Assembly: GCA_037179385.1 (NCBI GenBank)
Contig: CM074185.1
Coordinates: forward strand, 49,045,000-49,108,999
DNA: 64,000 nucleotides
Direction: 5' to 3'
Source: Holothuria scabra
Lineage: Eukaryota; Echinodermata; Holothuroidea; Aspidochirotida; Holothuriidae
Part shown: positions 1 through 11,812 of the stretch, piece by piece
Numbering within the stretch: the first letter of the stretch is position 1
Layout of the letters: each line of letters begins with the position of its first letter
Translations under genes and position numbers: made by a program
Notes under the pieces: generated by a model
What the model saw: the letters and a program-made list of their open reading frames with translations, nothing else
What the model was told of the DNA's origin: nothing
Database searches by the model: none

Positions 1-1178
1 GGTAGGACAGTTTTTGACAGCGTGGTATCAGTATCGGCTAGTGTCTTCTTCGAACCATAGCCTGAATAAATTACCCGAATCGCTCAATTGTGTCTGATGA
101 TAACGTAAAGAATGAGAAAGCAGACTCATAACAGAATAACGTCACTTTCAAAGAGAATATTGTATCGGCCATCTAATATGCGTAACGCAACGAATCTCAT
201 ATTACAGAGACCCACCAATACAGTTTTTACAGACACGGATCGCACCACAGGTCCTTAATGCAATTTTGGATACCGGTATTTCATACAAGTTTTGTACGGA
301 TAAAGTACCCACTCCTAACCAGCCGGTTTCGGTGAATCTCGAAGATCCAGTGCTCCAAATATCTGTAACATTCTACCGATCAGTGATCACTTGGCTAGGT
401 TAGGTTAAGTTAGATGAAGTTAAACCGGGTCCAGTTTTCAACCAATTGGAAACTTAGTTATAATAGCACGGTACCGTGAAAGGCTCTGATTGACGAGTGC
501 GTCAGTTCCACTTCTACACGCTAAGACGTGTCAAGGGATTAAAAGTGTTTTGCCCCCAATTTGGAAACTTGTCACAGTGCTAAGTACACATGCTCAATTC
601 CTAAACATTAAGAGTTTAATTCCTAAATGTGCCTAGGGTGTAATCGTGTTTCCGAAGTGGAAGAAAGAAAGCGTTTCTTTCCTAAGTACTTTCTTCTTAG
701 AGTGCAAATTTGTTTCTTTTGACTCTCTTTGCATGAATACAGTCCTCATGAAGAGCTGGTATTCCTAGTATCACTGTCAAAGTCAAAACAATAGAAAGAA
801 GTCAAATGATAGAGGGAAAAAACGAAAATATCTAATGTATGCATGGAGAAAGTTCAACTCATGGTATGAATTCAAACTAGTTTTTAAATAAAGCAGGTGT
901 TAATTTTAACTGTTGATTTCTCTTTTATCGAATTGTTTAGATTTGAGAATCCTCTCCTACATGAGATATCGATCATTAACTTGTAGTTGTGCTCAGCACT
1001 GTAAAAATCATGTTGTAAGAAGCGCAAATAATTCCGTCCTCAATAGTCTCGTTACAAACTACAATATCTCTGAAACGACTCACAAAGTGTGTTTGCCGAC
1101 CTCACAGGCGTACTGGAGCATTTCAGTTGGGGGAGACTTTTTGCCGGGAATATGTAATTATGCTAGAAAAGAATATCT
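1..1178. other. anonymous AT-rich DNA
   Basis: No gene, RNA or complete mobile element is recognised. Around 541-740 there are repeated words related to TTCCTAA/TTAGGAA and AAGAAAG/CTTTCTT that could fold back on each other, suggesting an old inverted-repeat relic. The only ORF reaching this stretch (913-1278) runs into a transposon fragment at its 3' end and looks like chance coding. Confidence 0.5.
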
Positions 1179-1275
1179 AAGTGGAGCGCCACTGGCGCGG
1201 CCGGAGTGTAAGCTACAAAAAATGTTACAAATTCGTACCCCTCAAAACAGTCGAAAATGGCATATCCCAGGCTTA
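1179..1275 (+). mobile_element. fragment of hAT-like element (GCGCCA...GGCGCGG motif)
   Basis: The stretch carries the word pair GGAGCGCCA and TGGCGCGG followed by an A-rich run and a Ser/Arg-like CGAAAATGGCAT word. The same order occurs inside the better preserved hAT-like elements at 7747, 36354 and 44110. Both ends are missing, so it is only a degenerate internal fragment. The assignment rests on this shared motif order alone. Confidence 0.4.
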
Positions 1276-1539
1276 TAAGGGGAATCTATAAGCACTCGCT
1301 ATTTTGATACATATTAAACAGATAGAATGCATCACTACCAATGTATAATATGATACTGTATATTTTCATTTGAAAAAAAAAAACTATTTAACAGAATTGA
1401 AACATGCTAAATTGTATTTTACTCTATTGCAACTCTTGGTTAAATTCAGTGCATGTTAGACTGATGAAATTATGTGACTGGCCGAACTTTTGATTAAAAA
1501 TGATCTAACTTCTATTTGTCCAACATTTTGAAGATAATG

Positions 1540-1800
1540 TCACGTTACAAGGTGGGTTTAAATAAATTTTCTGGCAAAATTTTAAGAAGACGTTTTCAGA
1601 TTGCATCATTATAGTTTTAAAAAACAAATTACCCGTTTTTCTTAACCATTGCCCGAATTCCTCTCAAGGGGAGAATAGATGGCAAATTTTTGGAAATTGC
1701 TCCTGAACACCCTTCCGTCTGTCCTTTGAATTTATGTGGCATTTTTCAACCTTCGTTCGAATATTTTACCATTTCGGAAATTTTTTTTACAAGACTACAG
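1540..1800 (+). repeat. dispersed repeat, copy without MITE insertion
   Basis: This segment aligns by eye with 21325-21850. Shared landmarks in the same order are a CACGTTAC/CACATTAC start, a word like AATTTTCTGGCAA/AATTTTCAGGAAG, GATAGATGGCAAA, CCTTCC-TGTC, CAACCTTC and ATTTTACCATTTCGG. The 21-kb copy has a 244-bp palindromic element inserted between CAACCTTC and the ATTTTACC word, and this copy does not, so it represents the empty site. The family is not identified; it may be part of a larger old DNA transposon. Confidence 0.6.
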
Positions 1801-1969
1801 TATGAAGTGCATGGGGATGAGGATAATTCTTGGGCAAATCCTTGGAAGAATTTGGATTTTCAACTGTTTCGGGAAATACTTGTGAAAGACTGTGATTAGT
1901 AAAACTCGAGAAAGTAGCTTTTTGGGCTGCTCGAATATGTCTAGCGATATTTTCTTAATCTCACTGATC

Positions 1970-2555
1970 TTTTGCTCACATTGAGTAAATGATTCCTATT
2001 GTTTTTGGTGGAGGTCAAAGGACATTTGGGGTCACCAGAGGTCAATTGGTAAATACCTTGGAAATTGCTTATGAACACGATATATCCAGGAGGGAAAATG
2101 GGAGTGATCTCATACTTGCAATGCAAATTGCCCATATTAAGTAGATGATCTTTTTGTTTTTGGTGGAATCAAAGGTTATTTGGGGTCACCAGAGGCAAAA
2201 GGTCAAACTCTAGTAAACTCTGAAGGGTAACCGTGAGGGATATCATACTTGGCATGTAGATTGTCCATATTAAGTAAATTATCCCTATTGTTTTTGGTGG
2301 ATGACAAAGGTCATGTACGTGGGGTTACCAAAGGTCAAAACATCAAAACCTTTGAAACACTGAATCTCAAGAAGGGTAATTGTGAGGGATCTTATACTTA
2401 CCATGTGGATTGCCTGTATTGAGTAGATGATCCCCTTTGTTTTTGGTAGAGGTCAAACGTCATTTAGGGTCACCAGAGGGGCAAAAAATCAAAACCATTT
2501 AAACAAGTTCCAACTCAAGAAGGGTAACTGTGAGGGATATTTGGTATGTGTATGC
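1970..2555 (+). repeat. tandem repeat, 4 units of about 135-155 bp, AGGTCA-rich
   Basis: The anchor GTTTTTGGTG/A recurs at about 2001, 2156, 2290 and 2439, giving spacings of 155, 134 and 149 bp. Each unit has the same order: a TAAGTAGATGATC word, the anchor, one or more AGGTCA-type half-sites, a GGGGTCACCAGAGG or close variant, an AAACCTT word, and GGGTAACTGTGAGGGATAT. Units differ by many substitutions and small indels, so the array is old. It contains no plausible ORF across units. Confidence 0.8.
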
Positions 2556-3625
2556 TGATTTTGCCACAAATATAGAAAGATTATCATGAAACTTATTTCC
2601 TACTATTAAATGTAAGTTCCTGCAGTATCTTTGTCAGTAACATGTGAGTTCAAACAAAGCTGTATGAGGGTCATTTTAGGCCATAGTTTGAAAATACTAG
2701 AGAAAGTTTCTGTGCACACAAAGTAGAGGACTGTTGTGACTTCATAAGTGTAACTTTGAACAGATCAACTGCTTTGTGTGATAAACAAGAAGTTCTTTTA
2801 AGCAGCTTCAACATTGTCTCTTGATAACGAAAAAGAAAACTTGAAGACAATATTACATTTAATATCAAGGTTTATTATTTGCAAACCTTATGCTGCTAGC
2901 TGTCCTCATAAGGACATGTAAGCATCCATGAATTGGAAATTGGACTTGGTTAATTAAATATAGGCCTACCACGGGTTATCAGTTTTATAAAAAAGAACTA
3001 AATCACTGGTCATTGGATCAAATACACTTGAGCGTGTATCAAGGCAGATTGTTAATTGGATGAATCAAATTGTAACTGACAATGCACCTCTATTCAAATT
3101 GATCACTGTTATATGACCTAATTTATCACAGTTGATTGCCAGTACAAACCACAGTGTCTGGACAAAAAAAATCCAACAGCCTGTTGAACCAGGTGCTCAA
3201 TGGACTAAGCCTTTTGCTGAATAAACAGTGTCTGCCTCTTTTTAGCCTTCTGAGCTAGGCTTATTAAAGTAGTTCAGGTAATCAAAGCAAGCTTTATACT
3301 AATGCCTCCTGTGTATCAAACCAGGGAAACTTGTGTGTTGTATTCATAAGTAGACAAAAAGCAAAGTTAAAAGTCTTGTTAGATTCTGGGTTAATAGGTT
3401 AATCAGTTTGTGTTAATTTTCAAGGGTATCATAGCCATTAAGAGGGGCATTTGTCAAAATATAAAATATAAAGAGCTGCCCCCAATAGCTAAAACTTGAA
3501 AAAATTTAAAGTGCTATAACTTCGATTAAAATAAACATGTTTATTTCTTTATCAAGTTATTAGACTCAACAAAATACAAAATTTCGTTTTGAACTTGCAG
3601 CTTTATATCCATATGAGAGTTTTTT
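2556..3625. other. anonymous DNA between repeat arrays
   Basis: AT-rich sequence with no recognised gene or element. The short minus-strand ORF at 2671-2868 has no recognisable motif and no supporting context. Confidence 0.5.
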
Positions 3626-3905
3626 CTTGTTGTGGAGGTCAAAGGTTATTTGGAGTCACAAAAGGTCAAAACCTTGTAGACATGGTATTTGAAGGAGGAT
3701 AAATGTGAGGGATATCACTCTTAGCTTGTGAATTTTTCATATTTAGCATGTTGATGGCCATACGCAGTAGGGTAGGTGACCCCTATTGTTTTAAGTGGAG
3801 GTGAAAGTTCATTTCGGTTACAAGATTTCAAAAGGTTATGACCTTGCTAACATGATATTTCAAGTAAGATGTCTGTGTGGGATTTCTTGTTTGTCATGTG
3901 GGTGA
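3626..3905 (+). repeat. two further diverged units of the AGGTCA tandem repeat
   Basis: GTGGAGGTCAAAGG plus TTTGGAGTCAC at about 3635-3660, and GTGGAGGTGAAAG plus a GGTTAC word near 3795-3820, are followed by an AAACCTTG or GACCTTGC word and a GTGAGGGATATC or GTGTGGGATTTC word. This is the same order as in the array at 1970-2555. About 1 kb of unrelated DNA separates the two blocks, so the array has been interrupted or partly deleted. Confidence 0.7.
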
Positions 3906-3967
3906 TTCATGTTTGTTACAATATATATCTTATGGTAAGGAGTAACTAAGCCTTTCGGCTTTCTAGT

Positions 3968-4261
3968 TCATGAAAATTGTACCGCGACTATCACCTCTTT
4001 TTCCTTTTTAGGAAAATACGGTAAGATTTCGGGTACGCAGTAGAAATGTTCTGGAAAACCATCCCATTTTTTTAAAATATTAATGGCGTTCTGATTTTGT
4101 TCTAAATTCCTGAGTGACGGACCGAATTTTAGGCTTTGCTGACTTGTTTTGCTGTAGTCGGGGTAGTCTGCCCATGTCCTATATTTTTGTGTATTCAAAC
4201 GTGAGTTCATAGTTGAGACACAAGGTGCGGAACAAACAGGGCCCTTCATCAGTGTGTACAA
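3968..4261 (-). CDS. uncharacterised 97-codon ORF, doubtful
   Basis: This is an open frame just outside the first TA array and the Penelope element. The product has a Tyr/Asp-rich patch (TWADYPDY) but no domain I recognise. Its start region contains CTGATGAAGGG, as in the Penelope 3' parts nearby, but no GAAAC partner, so a hammerhead cannot be called. It could be an unrelated chance frame or the N-terminal or leader part of a Penelope-family element on the same strand. The first reading is at least as likely. Confidence 0.2.
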   Translation of the reverse strand: MYTLMKGPVCSAPCVSTMNSRLNTQKYRTWADYPDYSKTSQQSLKFGPSLRNLEQNQNAINILKKWDGFPEHFYCVPEILPYFPKKEKEVIVAVQFS

Positions 4262-4427
4262 AACACAACGCTGGCACGATCTTCTTGCACCCTTTCATGC
4301 AGAAAAATGCACAAAACTTGCGGCTGTGTAGAGTCTATAAAGTAATGTTAGGACAAAGAGGGAGCAAAAATGGTTCAATATCTCTAAATCGGTGCGTGGA
4401 ACAACCAAAGATGACGAAGCTTATTTA

Positions 4428-4434
4428 AATATAA

Positions 4435-4468
<34 letters not shown>

Positions 4469-4479
4469 ATTTATACATA

Positions 4480-4528
<49 letters not shown>
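4428..4528. repeat. TA-dinucleotide microsatellite (interrupted)
   Basis: An almost pure TA repeat with a few TTTA/TACA interruptions. It precedes a 117-bp unique spacer and then a second TA array that abuts the Penelope element. Confidence 0.95.
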
Positions 4529-4645
4529 TTCATACCTTTTGGCTGTTTAATTTATCTAAATTCTAGCCTTCCGCTATTTATATCTCCTCGGAGATCCAGC
4601 CTCTCAATTCTGTAGCACCGTTTATTTACAGTTTCTCAGTAATGT

Positions 4646-4804
<159 letters not shown>

Positions 4805-4850
4805 GGTCGAAAAGAGGTAGTAAAAAGTGCTTAAAAGTTTGCGGAAAACT

Positions 4851-4887
4851 CCACGACGTTTCGGGTATAAACCCTTCATCAGGTGGC
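4851..4887 (-). ncRNA. hammerhead ribozyme motif in Penelope copy 1
   Basis: On the minus strand the order is CCAC, the core CTGATGA, an A, a small hairpin GGG-TTTATA-CCC, GAAAC, GTC and GTGG. CCAC and GTGG pair as a 4-bp stem I, the GGG/CCC hairpin is stem II, and GTC is a proper cleavage triplet. Stem III is reduced to AC/GT, so it would be stable only in a dimer or tandem transcript. This minimal type-I form is known from Penelope-like elements. All catalytic core positions appear intact, apart from one extra A before stem II. Activity is inferred. Confidence 0.75.
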
Positions 4888-5208
4888 AAAAACCAAACTG
4901 AACAACCAACAGTAACAATTGGACACGACAAACATCAAATCCGAAGCGATCGCTGTAAAAACAGAACCGGACGAAAGTGACTGTCAGAAAACATGAGTGC
5001 GAAGGATGAAACACAAATCAAAAAAAGAAAAAGAGCGTCCTGGATGAAAAAATGCACGTAGATATCGAACATGTTCTTAAAAAAGGGAAAACAGGAGACA
5101 AAAACTAGCTCCGGAAAAAAAATTGTGAATAAGGCCTACACAGAAAAAAATGAGCACGAACGGGTAAGTGTAAAAGGAGTAAAAACTGGTACAAAAAGGG
5201 GGTGAATA

Positions 5209-5971
<763 letters not shown>

Positions 5972-6150
5972 TTATGCCTATCAACAACGATTTTAAAACT
6001 GCCCAAATTTCGATTTCTTTAAATCGATAAAAATTGTACGGTTGTTTTGAACGTTATCTCCGCACGGTTGAATTTGCGTGGTAGGATTGTAATGCATCAT
6101 AGGAGATATTTGAAAACTCGCGACAAAATATTCTTCCGATCGGATGAAAA

Positions 6151-6474
6151 TTAATTTCCCCGAAAGCGTTTATCCCCTAGCTGGTACCACAGCTTTCTAA
6201 TTACGTTTTCGTCAGTTCCCCATCCCTTAATTCCCCTTACGCTCATCTTCTTGTTTATCCACGTAGTAAGAAAATTAACCTCAATTGGGGACTTCTCCTT
6301 TACCTGATCCACCTTTGATAGAAAAAATATGTCCTGCTGGACGGCAGTGGGAAACCAATGTCTAATTGTCCCCAATTTGGTGTGAAGACAGTCAGTCCAA
6401 TGGAGCTCTTCCGTATAATACCTACCGTTTCTGTCACGGGTGTGCGAAGCAAGAAACTTGGGAAATTTTTGTTA
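6151..6474 (-). CDS. unidentified ORF of about 107 codons with an annexin-like string
   Basis: The minus-strand frame is open from a TAA at about 6475 down to the stop at 6151, about 107 codons with no clear ATG start. Its composition looks protein-like (TEELHWTDCLHTKLGTIRHW), unlike the low-complexity frames around it. Near the C-terminal end it contains GIKGWGTDENVI, close to the type-2 calcium-binding loop of annexin repeats (KGxGTDE). The rest does not resemble an annexin repeat, so homology is unproven. It could be an exon or retro-copied exon of a host gene, a transposon-encoded piece, or chance. A CAG-GTAAAG donor-like word lies inside it. No neighbouring exon was found. Confidence 0.3.
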
Positions 6475-7738
6475 AATCATATGATTGCATTTATACGTAG
6501 CACATATTTTATTCAGCTTCTTAGATCATCACAATATTTTATCGGCATCATTGACAGCAGGGACTGGTATCACGATTAAAATATTCATTGTAAGGGGATC
6601 ATTTGTGTAGGAGTTGATACCACTGCTAGATTGAGCGTTGAAACGGATGACATTTTTGTTTGGAATATGCCCCATCTAAACTTCTTGTCATCACACTTTT
6701 CGCGAGTTGGTTATGACAGAGCACAGAATAAGTAAAACAGCTGAGTGACGATATTTTTTCGCGTACATTAATGACACCTTCTGTGAGTTTACATGATCTG
6801 TACTGGAAATACCTGACGAAAGCCTTAACGAAGGAAGGTGCTTTACTAGGGATTCACCCTACAGTTGTCTGTTTGGAAAGTTCAATGAAGTCTCTTGAGG
6901 TGTAATTTCTCCCACTCAGTAAGACATGTGACAGCTTAGAGCGTAATAAATTACACCTTTAACGGACATTAATGATCGTGCAGGAATATATGTCAGTAGT
7001 CACATGTCAATGCTTCGTTCGTTTTCCGCGCGAAAACAAGCTAAACTTTGAAAGACAGTCATGTCATTTCATGAAAACTCTAAAGATCTACCTAGTAATC
7101 AAGCGTTACGGCAAATCCCAATATGATATCACGCTCTAATTCCAAACAGAAGAAACTTGAACAAGACTTAAGAAAATCACTAAACAATATAAGAGGGCCT
7201 GTGACTGTGGATAGGGAGAATTGTCAAAGTAATATGATTAAAGACACACACACAAACAAGCGCCAAAAGAAAAAAAAAAATTACGCCTATTCTACTCACT
7301 GAATATTTACAATAGATAATATATTTTATGATTAGAGAAGAAAACAATGACCATTACAATTTGCTATTGCCGAATGACGAGGAAAATGCCTTAAGAAAAG
7401 CCCACGCACAGTCATCATTAGAATCATTAGTGATATCCATTGTAAGAGGCTTTTTGTTACAAAGTGAAAAGATTCTTTGTGACATACATTTGACTAGATT
7501 TGATAAGCTATAAATGGCAAACACAACTACGGTTACGGAACCTTTTACTCTTTATTACCGAGGTGGCAATGTCTGAAATAAAAGTTTATTCAAGTATTAT
7601 TCCGTGTCTACACAGAATAAGAGTTTCAATTATGTATTATACCTTAAAATGATAAAAATATTTTGAACTTCAAGTTAAAGTGATAGTTTCCAAAGATCTG
7701 TAGATGAACTGTATCCCATTCTTGTCAGCATTTTGTTG
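6475..7738. other. anonymous DNA
   Basis: No gene or repeat family is recognised. It has a short A-rich run near 7268-7281 and ordinary AT-rich sequence. The ORF at 7328-7513 has no recognisable motif. Confidence 0.5.
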
Positions 7739-7746
7739 CTTCTGCA
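7739..7746. repeat. 8-bp target-site duplication (left) of hAT-like element
   Basis: CTTCTGCA lies immediately before the CAGTGGCGTAGC terminus and is repeated exactly at 9207-9214 after the other terminus. Eight bases is the duplication length produced by hAT transposases. Confidence 0.9.
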
Positions 7747-9206
7747 CAGTGGCGTAGCCAGGATGGATTTTATTTTTTGGGGGGTAGGGGGCTAGGTAAC
7801 AAGTGGGGGGGCTGGTAATTCCGAAAGTCAGGCGCGGCAAGACTAGCTAAGCGGAGCGCCAACATCAGTTGGCGCGGAGCGTAGAAGAAAATTTGGAGTT
7901 TACAAACCCTCCAAGTGACTGGAAAAGGCATTTCTCACGTGTTTTAAGCTAGATGTACCCAGCCATGAAATACAAATCTCATGTCTGCCACTTCTCAAAA
8001 AGTGTAATCAAAAAGTCAATCTATGAAAAATGATAATATACATACACTACTTTTTAGAGACCCAAAATCTGGGCAATTCTGATCTGTGCCAAGGCCTAGG
8101 GGATGAAACTAAAGGGAATCTTTATCTCCCTTTCCCTTGGGAAAAATTGTGAACTTCATGAGAATTATAGGTCGAAATGCAGCAATATTTGAATGGGTGT
8201 CCTACTCTGAAATACATTCTTTGGGTTAGATTTGCTAGATGCAAATGGTGCTACGTTCGGCAAAACTTTGAACTGAACATAAGCCTACGTTTTAGAATTT
8301 ACCTATCTGTGGAGCATGAAAAATTTCGAAATACTCATTTCATAGTCTTTGTAGAGATTTTACCAGTGACATACATACTACCAAAGAAACAATGTTTTCC
8401 GGTTTTCAGTCTACATGCAAAATGGTGCAGTATTTGTTCAGTCTTTGGTTCATTACGTAGTCAACACTAAAATACTACGAGTAAATCTCTCAAAATATGT
8501 AAACCGCAAAGCAGAAGTATGGATCATGCGGGAAACACATGAAATCCGAACCTTGTGGACATTTTACCTATCCGCCCGGACGCGAGTGCAAACTAGTAAA
8601 GAGAGGACTTGTCGAAAAAGTCGTTCCACAGTGGCACTTGTCATGGGAAGGAGTTAGGCACGACATAGGCCTACTTGTTAGGGATGGAAGGCAAGAATTA
8701 TTCGAAGGCAGTACCTTACCCTTAAGGCATATTTTGTGTATGATAAAGTAAAGGAATGATCGTGTGGGAATGGTCTCCAGTGTATGATTGCCTTGTTTTC
8801 AGTAAATTAACCAACCATCTGAAACGCAGAAAAGGTCTTTACCGAACAAAGTCACATTCGAGTTTGTCGTCGAAACGTTCGTTTCATGTTCGAAGTGTAA
8901 TGCAATAAACGACAGCGCAGATGATATACGGTATCTAATTAAGTGAAAGTAATCATTTTGAAGTTATTACTTGATTTCATACGTGCACACAATTCTTTTT
9001 TTACACACATTCATGCATGTTTTCTTAATTGTTACACATTTTGTTTATTTACTGTTTTTGAAGGAAATACTTCAAAGTTTATTTCCGTTCAAACATTTAA
9101 TTTTTTCTCAATTACTGTATCGTCAGGAGGCGAAAAATCTGGGGCGTCTGAAGAAAATCTGGGGGGCCCAGGCCCCCAGCCCCCCTCCCTCGTAGCTACG
9201 CCACTG
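7747..9206 (+). mobile_element. non-autonomous hAT-like DNA transposon, complete (1460 bp)
   Basis: It starts with CAGTGGCGTAGC and ends with the inverse, GCTACGCCACTG, giving 12-bp terminal inverted repeats. It is flanked by the perfect 8-bp duplication CTTCTGCA. CAG at the ends plus an 8-bp duplication point to the hAT superfamily. Near each terminus there is a G-rich or C-rich run. The internal motif GCGCCA-N-TTGGCGCGGAGCG at about 7855-7880 recurs in the other hAT-like elements here. No hAT transposase domain is visible, so it would depend on an enzyme supplied elsewhere. Its first 360 bp recur inverted at 41694-42054. The exact duplication suggests a fairly recent insertion. Confidence 0.88.
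8539..8754 (+). CDS. coding-like ORF inside the hAT-like element, unidentified
   Basis: This 71-codon frame starts at an ATG and has balanced composition, unlike the AT-rich frames around it. It includes GRECKLVKRGLVEKVVPQWH followed by an LSWEGVRHDIGLLVRDG stretch. I recognise no domain and see no BED finger or hAT dimerisation motif. It may be an eroded piece of a transposase, a captured host exon, or chance. It is absent from the alignable parts of the sister fragment at 41694-42054, which covers only the left end of the element. Confidence 0.25.
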
Positions 9207-10253
9207 CTTCTGCATCGAAGACAAAAGTATTCAAGAGCACAGATTTACAGCTCTCTCGGGCTACGTCACTCATTCATTCAGTGAAAACACCTGTTTGAGG
9301 ACAAAATTGGTAGACACAACGCGTCGGCATGAAGTTTAATAAGTTACATGACAAATGCTCACTTTCCTTCCAAGAAATATAATGAACATGTAAATTTCGC
9401 ATCCAAAGACGACGTACTGTGTTACGATACATTTTTCAGGGAAGCTTTAGAAAGTTCTGTTCTGCATTGGTCTACAATAATGGACGCGTTACAGCATATC
9501 TCCCAGCCGCGATCATTATACTGTATGAAACGAACTCTTCGATTTGATATCCACAAATCAATTAGTTATTTAAGATACATGGTAGCGTCTCCATGGGAAA
9601 CATTTTGCGGATCCATTACTCAAGACGGTGATGTTGATGTAAATGCTTTGTAGATGTACTCAAGGGGAGATGGTTTGATTAAACAAACTGAAAGTGAGAT
9701 GGAATAAGACCCATGATATAAACAAAGTGAGCAAAGTAGTTTTACGAAAGTGAACAGGAGGCACATTTTATTTATATAATTGAAAGAAATGTTCCCGCCG
9801 CTGGTGTCGCCTTAGAGTGGGTCTTAGCTCGTAAATCATGATCATTGTTTAAAAATTTCATTTTAAGCTGAAAATTATGGTGAAAGTGTACTCGTGTTTG
9901 CCATTAGCTAGTTATCGTTTGTCTTTGTTAAAGAAGTAAATTTTAAAGCAAAGACGGCAGAATCTCCAATTGGTGTTTAGTGAATCATTCGGTAAACTGT
10001 ATGGGGCGGGATGTGCTACCTAAAAGTGAAGGGGTGAGAGGGGGAGATTGGGGAAAGTCTTCAGCTCAAAGCACAGAATATTGTGGTGTGGAAAGACAAA
10101 ATCTCCGCCACGTACTCAGTGGAGATGAAACTATGTCGAGAGAGGGTAGCACACTAAGGACAACGACAAATGTTGGATGGGAAAACTTCTTTGCGCGCAG
10201 AGCGAAACCGAGGGAGGTACAAGGGTCATTAGAGAATTCATCCGCATGAAACT
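9207..10253. other. anonymous DNA after the hAT-like element
   Basis: It opens with the right copy of the 8-bp target duplication (9207-9214). An open frame of 101 codons at 9348-9653 has an ordinary amino-acid mix but no motif I can name and no visible exon context, so I do not call it a gene. A second frame at 9980-10249 has no recognisable domain. Confidence 0.4.
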
Positions 10254-10805
10254 GGTCGCCATGAATTAGCCAATAACGTCATGACTTGATCGATTTTTTA
10301 ACGGTAGGGAGTCGTAAATAACAAAGAGATTTCTATCATGTGTTCACAGCCAATGACCAAGGGTGTACCAAGCTGGTGATTGAAAAGTATGCTCGTTTGT
10401 ACTTTTTAACACGTGTTTTGTTAATTTCAATAATTAAAGCGATTTGCCTATAAATATTTAATTTTTGCCGCATTTTTTATCTCCATTTTGTTGCTTAACT
10501 TCACTTAATCTGAACCGATTTTAATGGTTCGAGATTGTTTTGGTAAGTAGTGTAACCTGGTACTGAATTCGATTTTAGTCACCTTATGCATGGACAAACA
10601 AATCCATTTTTAAGAATCTTTTTAAGGTGGATGCCAGTGTCCTATGCTTTCTCAAAAAAAAAAAAAAAAAAAGAAAGAAAAGGGAGGGTCATTTCACTGA
10701 TGGATTGGGAAGTAAAGGTCTAAGTATAAATATCCACCCTTTAAGGGGCAGCTACCGTTAAAATATCGATCAAGTCATGACGTTATTGGCTAATTCATGG
10801 CGACC
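10254..10805. mobile_element. non-autonomous DNA element with about 55-bp terminal inverted repeats
   Basis: GGTCGCCATGAATTAGCC at the left end is matched by its inverse at the right end (10788-10805). The inverted match continues inwards through words such as AATAACGTCATGACTTGATC and AACGGTAG, to about 10307 on the left and 10752 on the right, with one or two mismatches. The interior includes an A-run near 10656-10673 and no coding frame. I could not define a convincing target duplication, so the superfamily is open. Confidence 0.8.
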
Positions 10806-11114
10806 TCTGGATGAAAAGTATGTCTCAAGTGAGGTATGTAATTTATTTTTGGGTTGGCCTAACTTGGGGCAACTGGGCAGCTAGGGACAAGGATAAGATT
10901 TGATGAGGTAATAAACTACCCCCTCATTCCACCCGTATCGCCGCCACTATGCGTACTGCAGATGTCAGAACCGTGGTCGTTTGAAGTAGTAACATGACAA
11001 AGACCATGTCACAGAAAACAATAGACTGACTTCATTCAAACGATGCAGCTTTGTATGTATGTATTTTATCGATTGTGTTCTTTGTTAAGGTTATGTTTAG
11101 GTTGTGATTAGCGC
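10806..11114. other. anonymous spacer
   Basis: About 300 bp of unique-looking sequence between two transposon relics; nothing recognised. Confidence 0.4.
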
Positions 11115-11812
11115 CAGTTGGGTAGCCAGATATTTTTTTTCAGGTGGGGGCACCATAATTTTCCGAATATTTTTAAAGTATGAACAAGACGTAATTTGCG
11201 GTTCGCAAAGCGCGCCAAAATTTCTACCCTCTTTAAGCAAATTTTTGAAAATCTGGAGGTTTTACTGGAGAAAATTTTAGATTCTGGGTTTACTACAGAG
11301 GAAAATGTGACAAGTTCGGGAAAAACGGAAGAATCTGTATAACTTGTTGACAAGTCTGAGATTGCAAGGCACTGAAGATCATTGTTGCCACAAAATGTTA
11401 TCTAAGGTCTCCGATGACATTTTAAGAATTAATAGTTTACATTGGACAAAATTTCGGGTTTCAATAACAGAAAATTAACGAAAAAAGGGCAAGGAAAAAC
11501 TATACGTCTTGATGATCTGGTGATTTTGTCATTTCCAGAATTTGGGAAAGTTTAACAAACGGATTTATGAGCAAACACAACTGTATTACAAACTGCAAAT
11601 TGCTGCTCGCGAAGCGCGCGGAAAACGTTGCATCTTTGAAGTAGATTTTTTCAAAAAAGGACCTTCTTTAAGAGAATTCGGAAATTCACGAAAGAAGAGT
11701 TGAGAATGCCACACTGTAGTTGACTTGTTTCATGAGTGGCTAATTTCCGAATTGTTCACTTTTCCGAGCCAGGGGAAAACCGCCTCCTGTCCGGCTGTGG
11801 ATACGCCACTGA
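11115..11812. mobile_element. degenerate hAT-like element
   Basis: The left side reads CAGTTGGGTAGCCAG and the right end GGATACGCCACTG, which resemble the CAGTGGCGTAGCC terminus of the 7747 element and its inverse. The interior has repeated GCGAAGCGCGC-type words (near 11205-11215 and 11610-11622) and A/T-rich frames without a domain. The flanking bases do not show a matching 8-bp duplication, so the ends have eroded or the piece is a composite. Confidence 0.55.

Noticed and set aside
4215..4260. Possible additional hammerhead at CTGATGAAGGG on the minus strand
   Set aside because: No GAAA core partner and no pairing stem I were found downstream.
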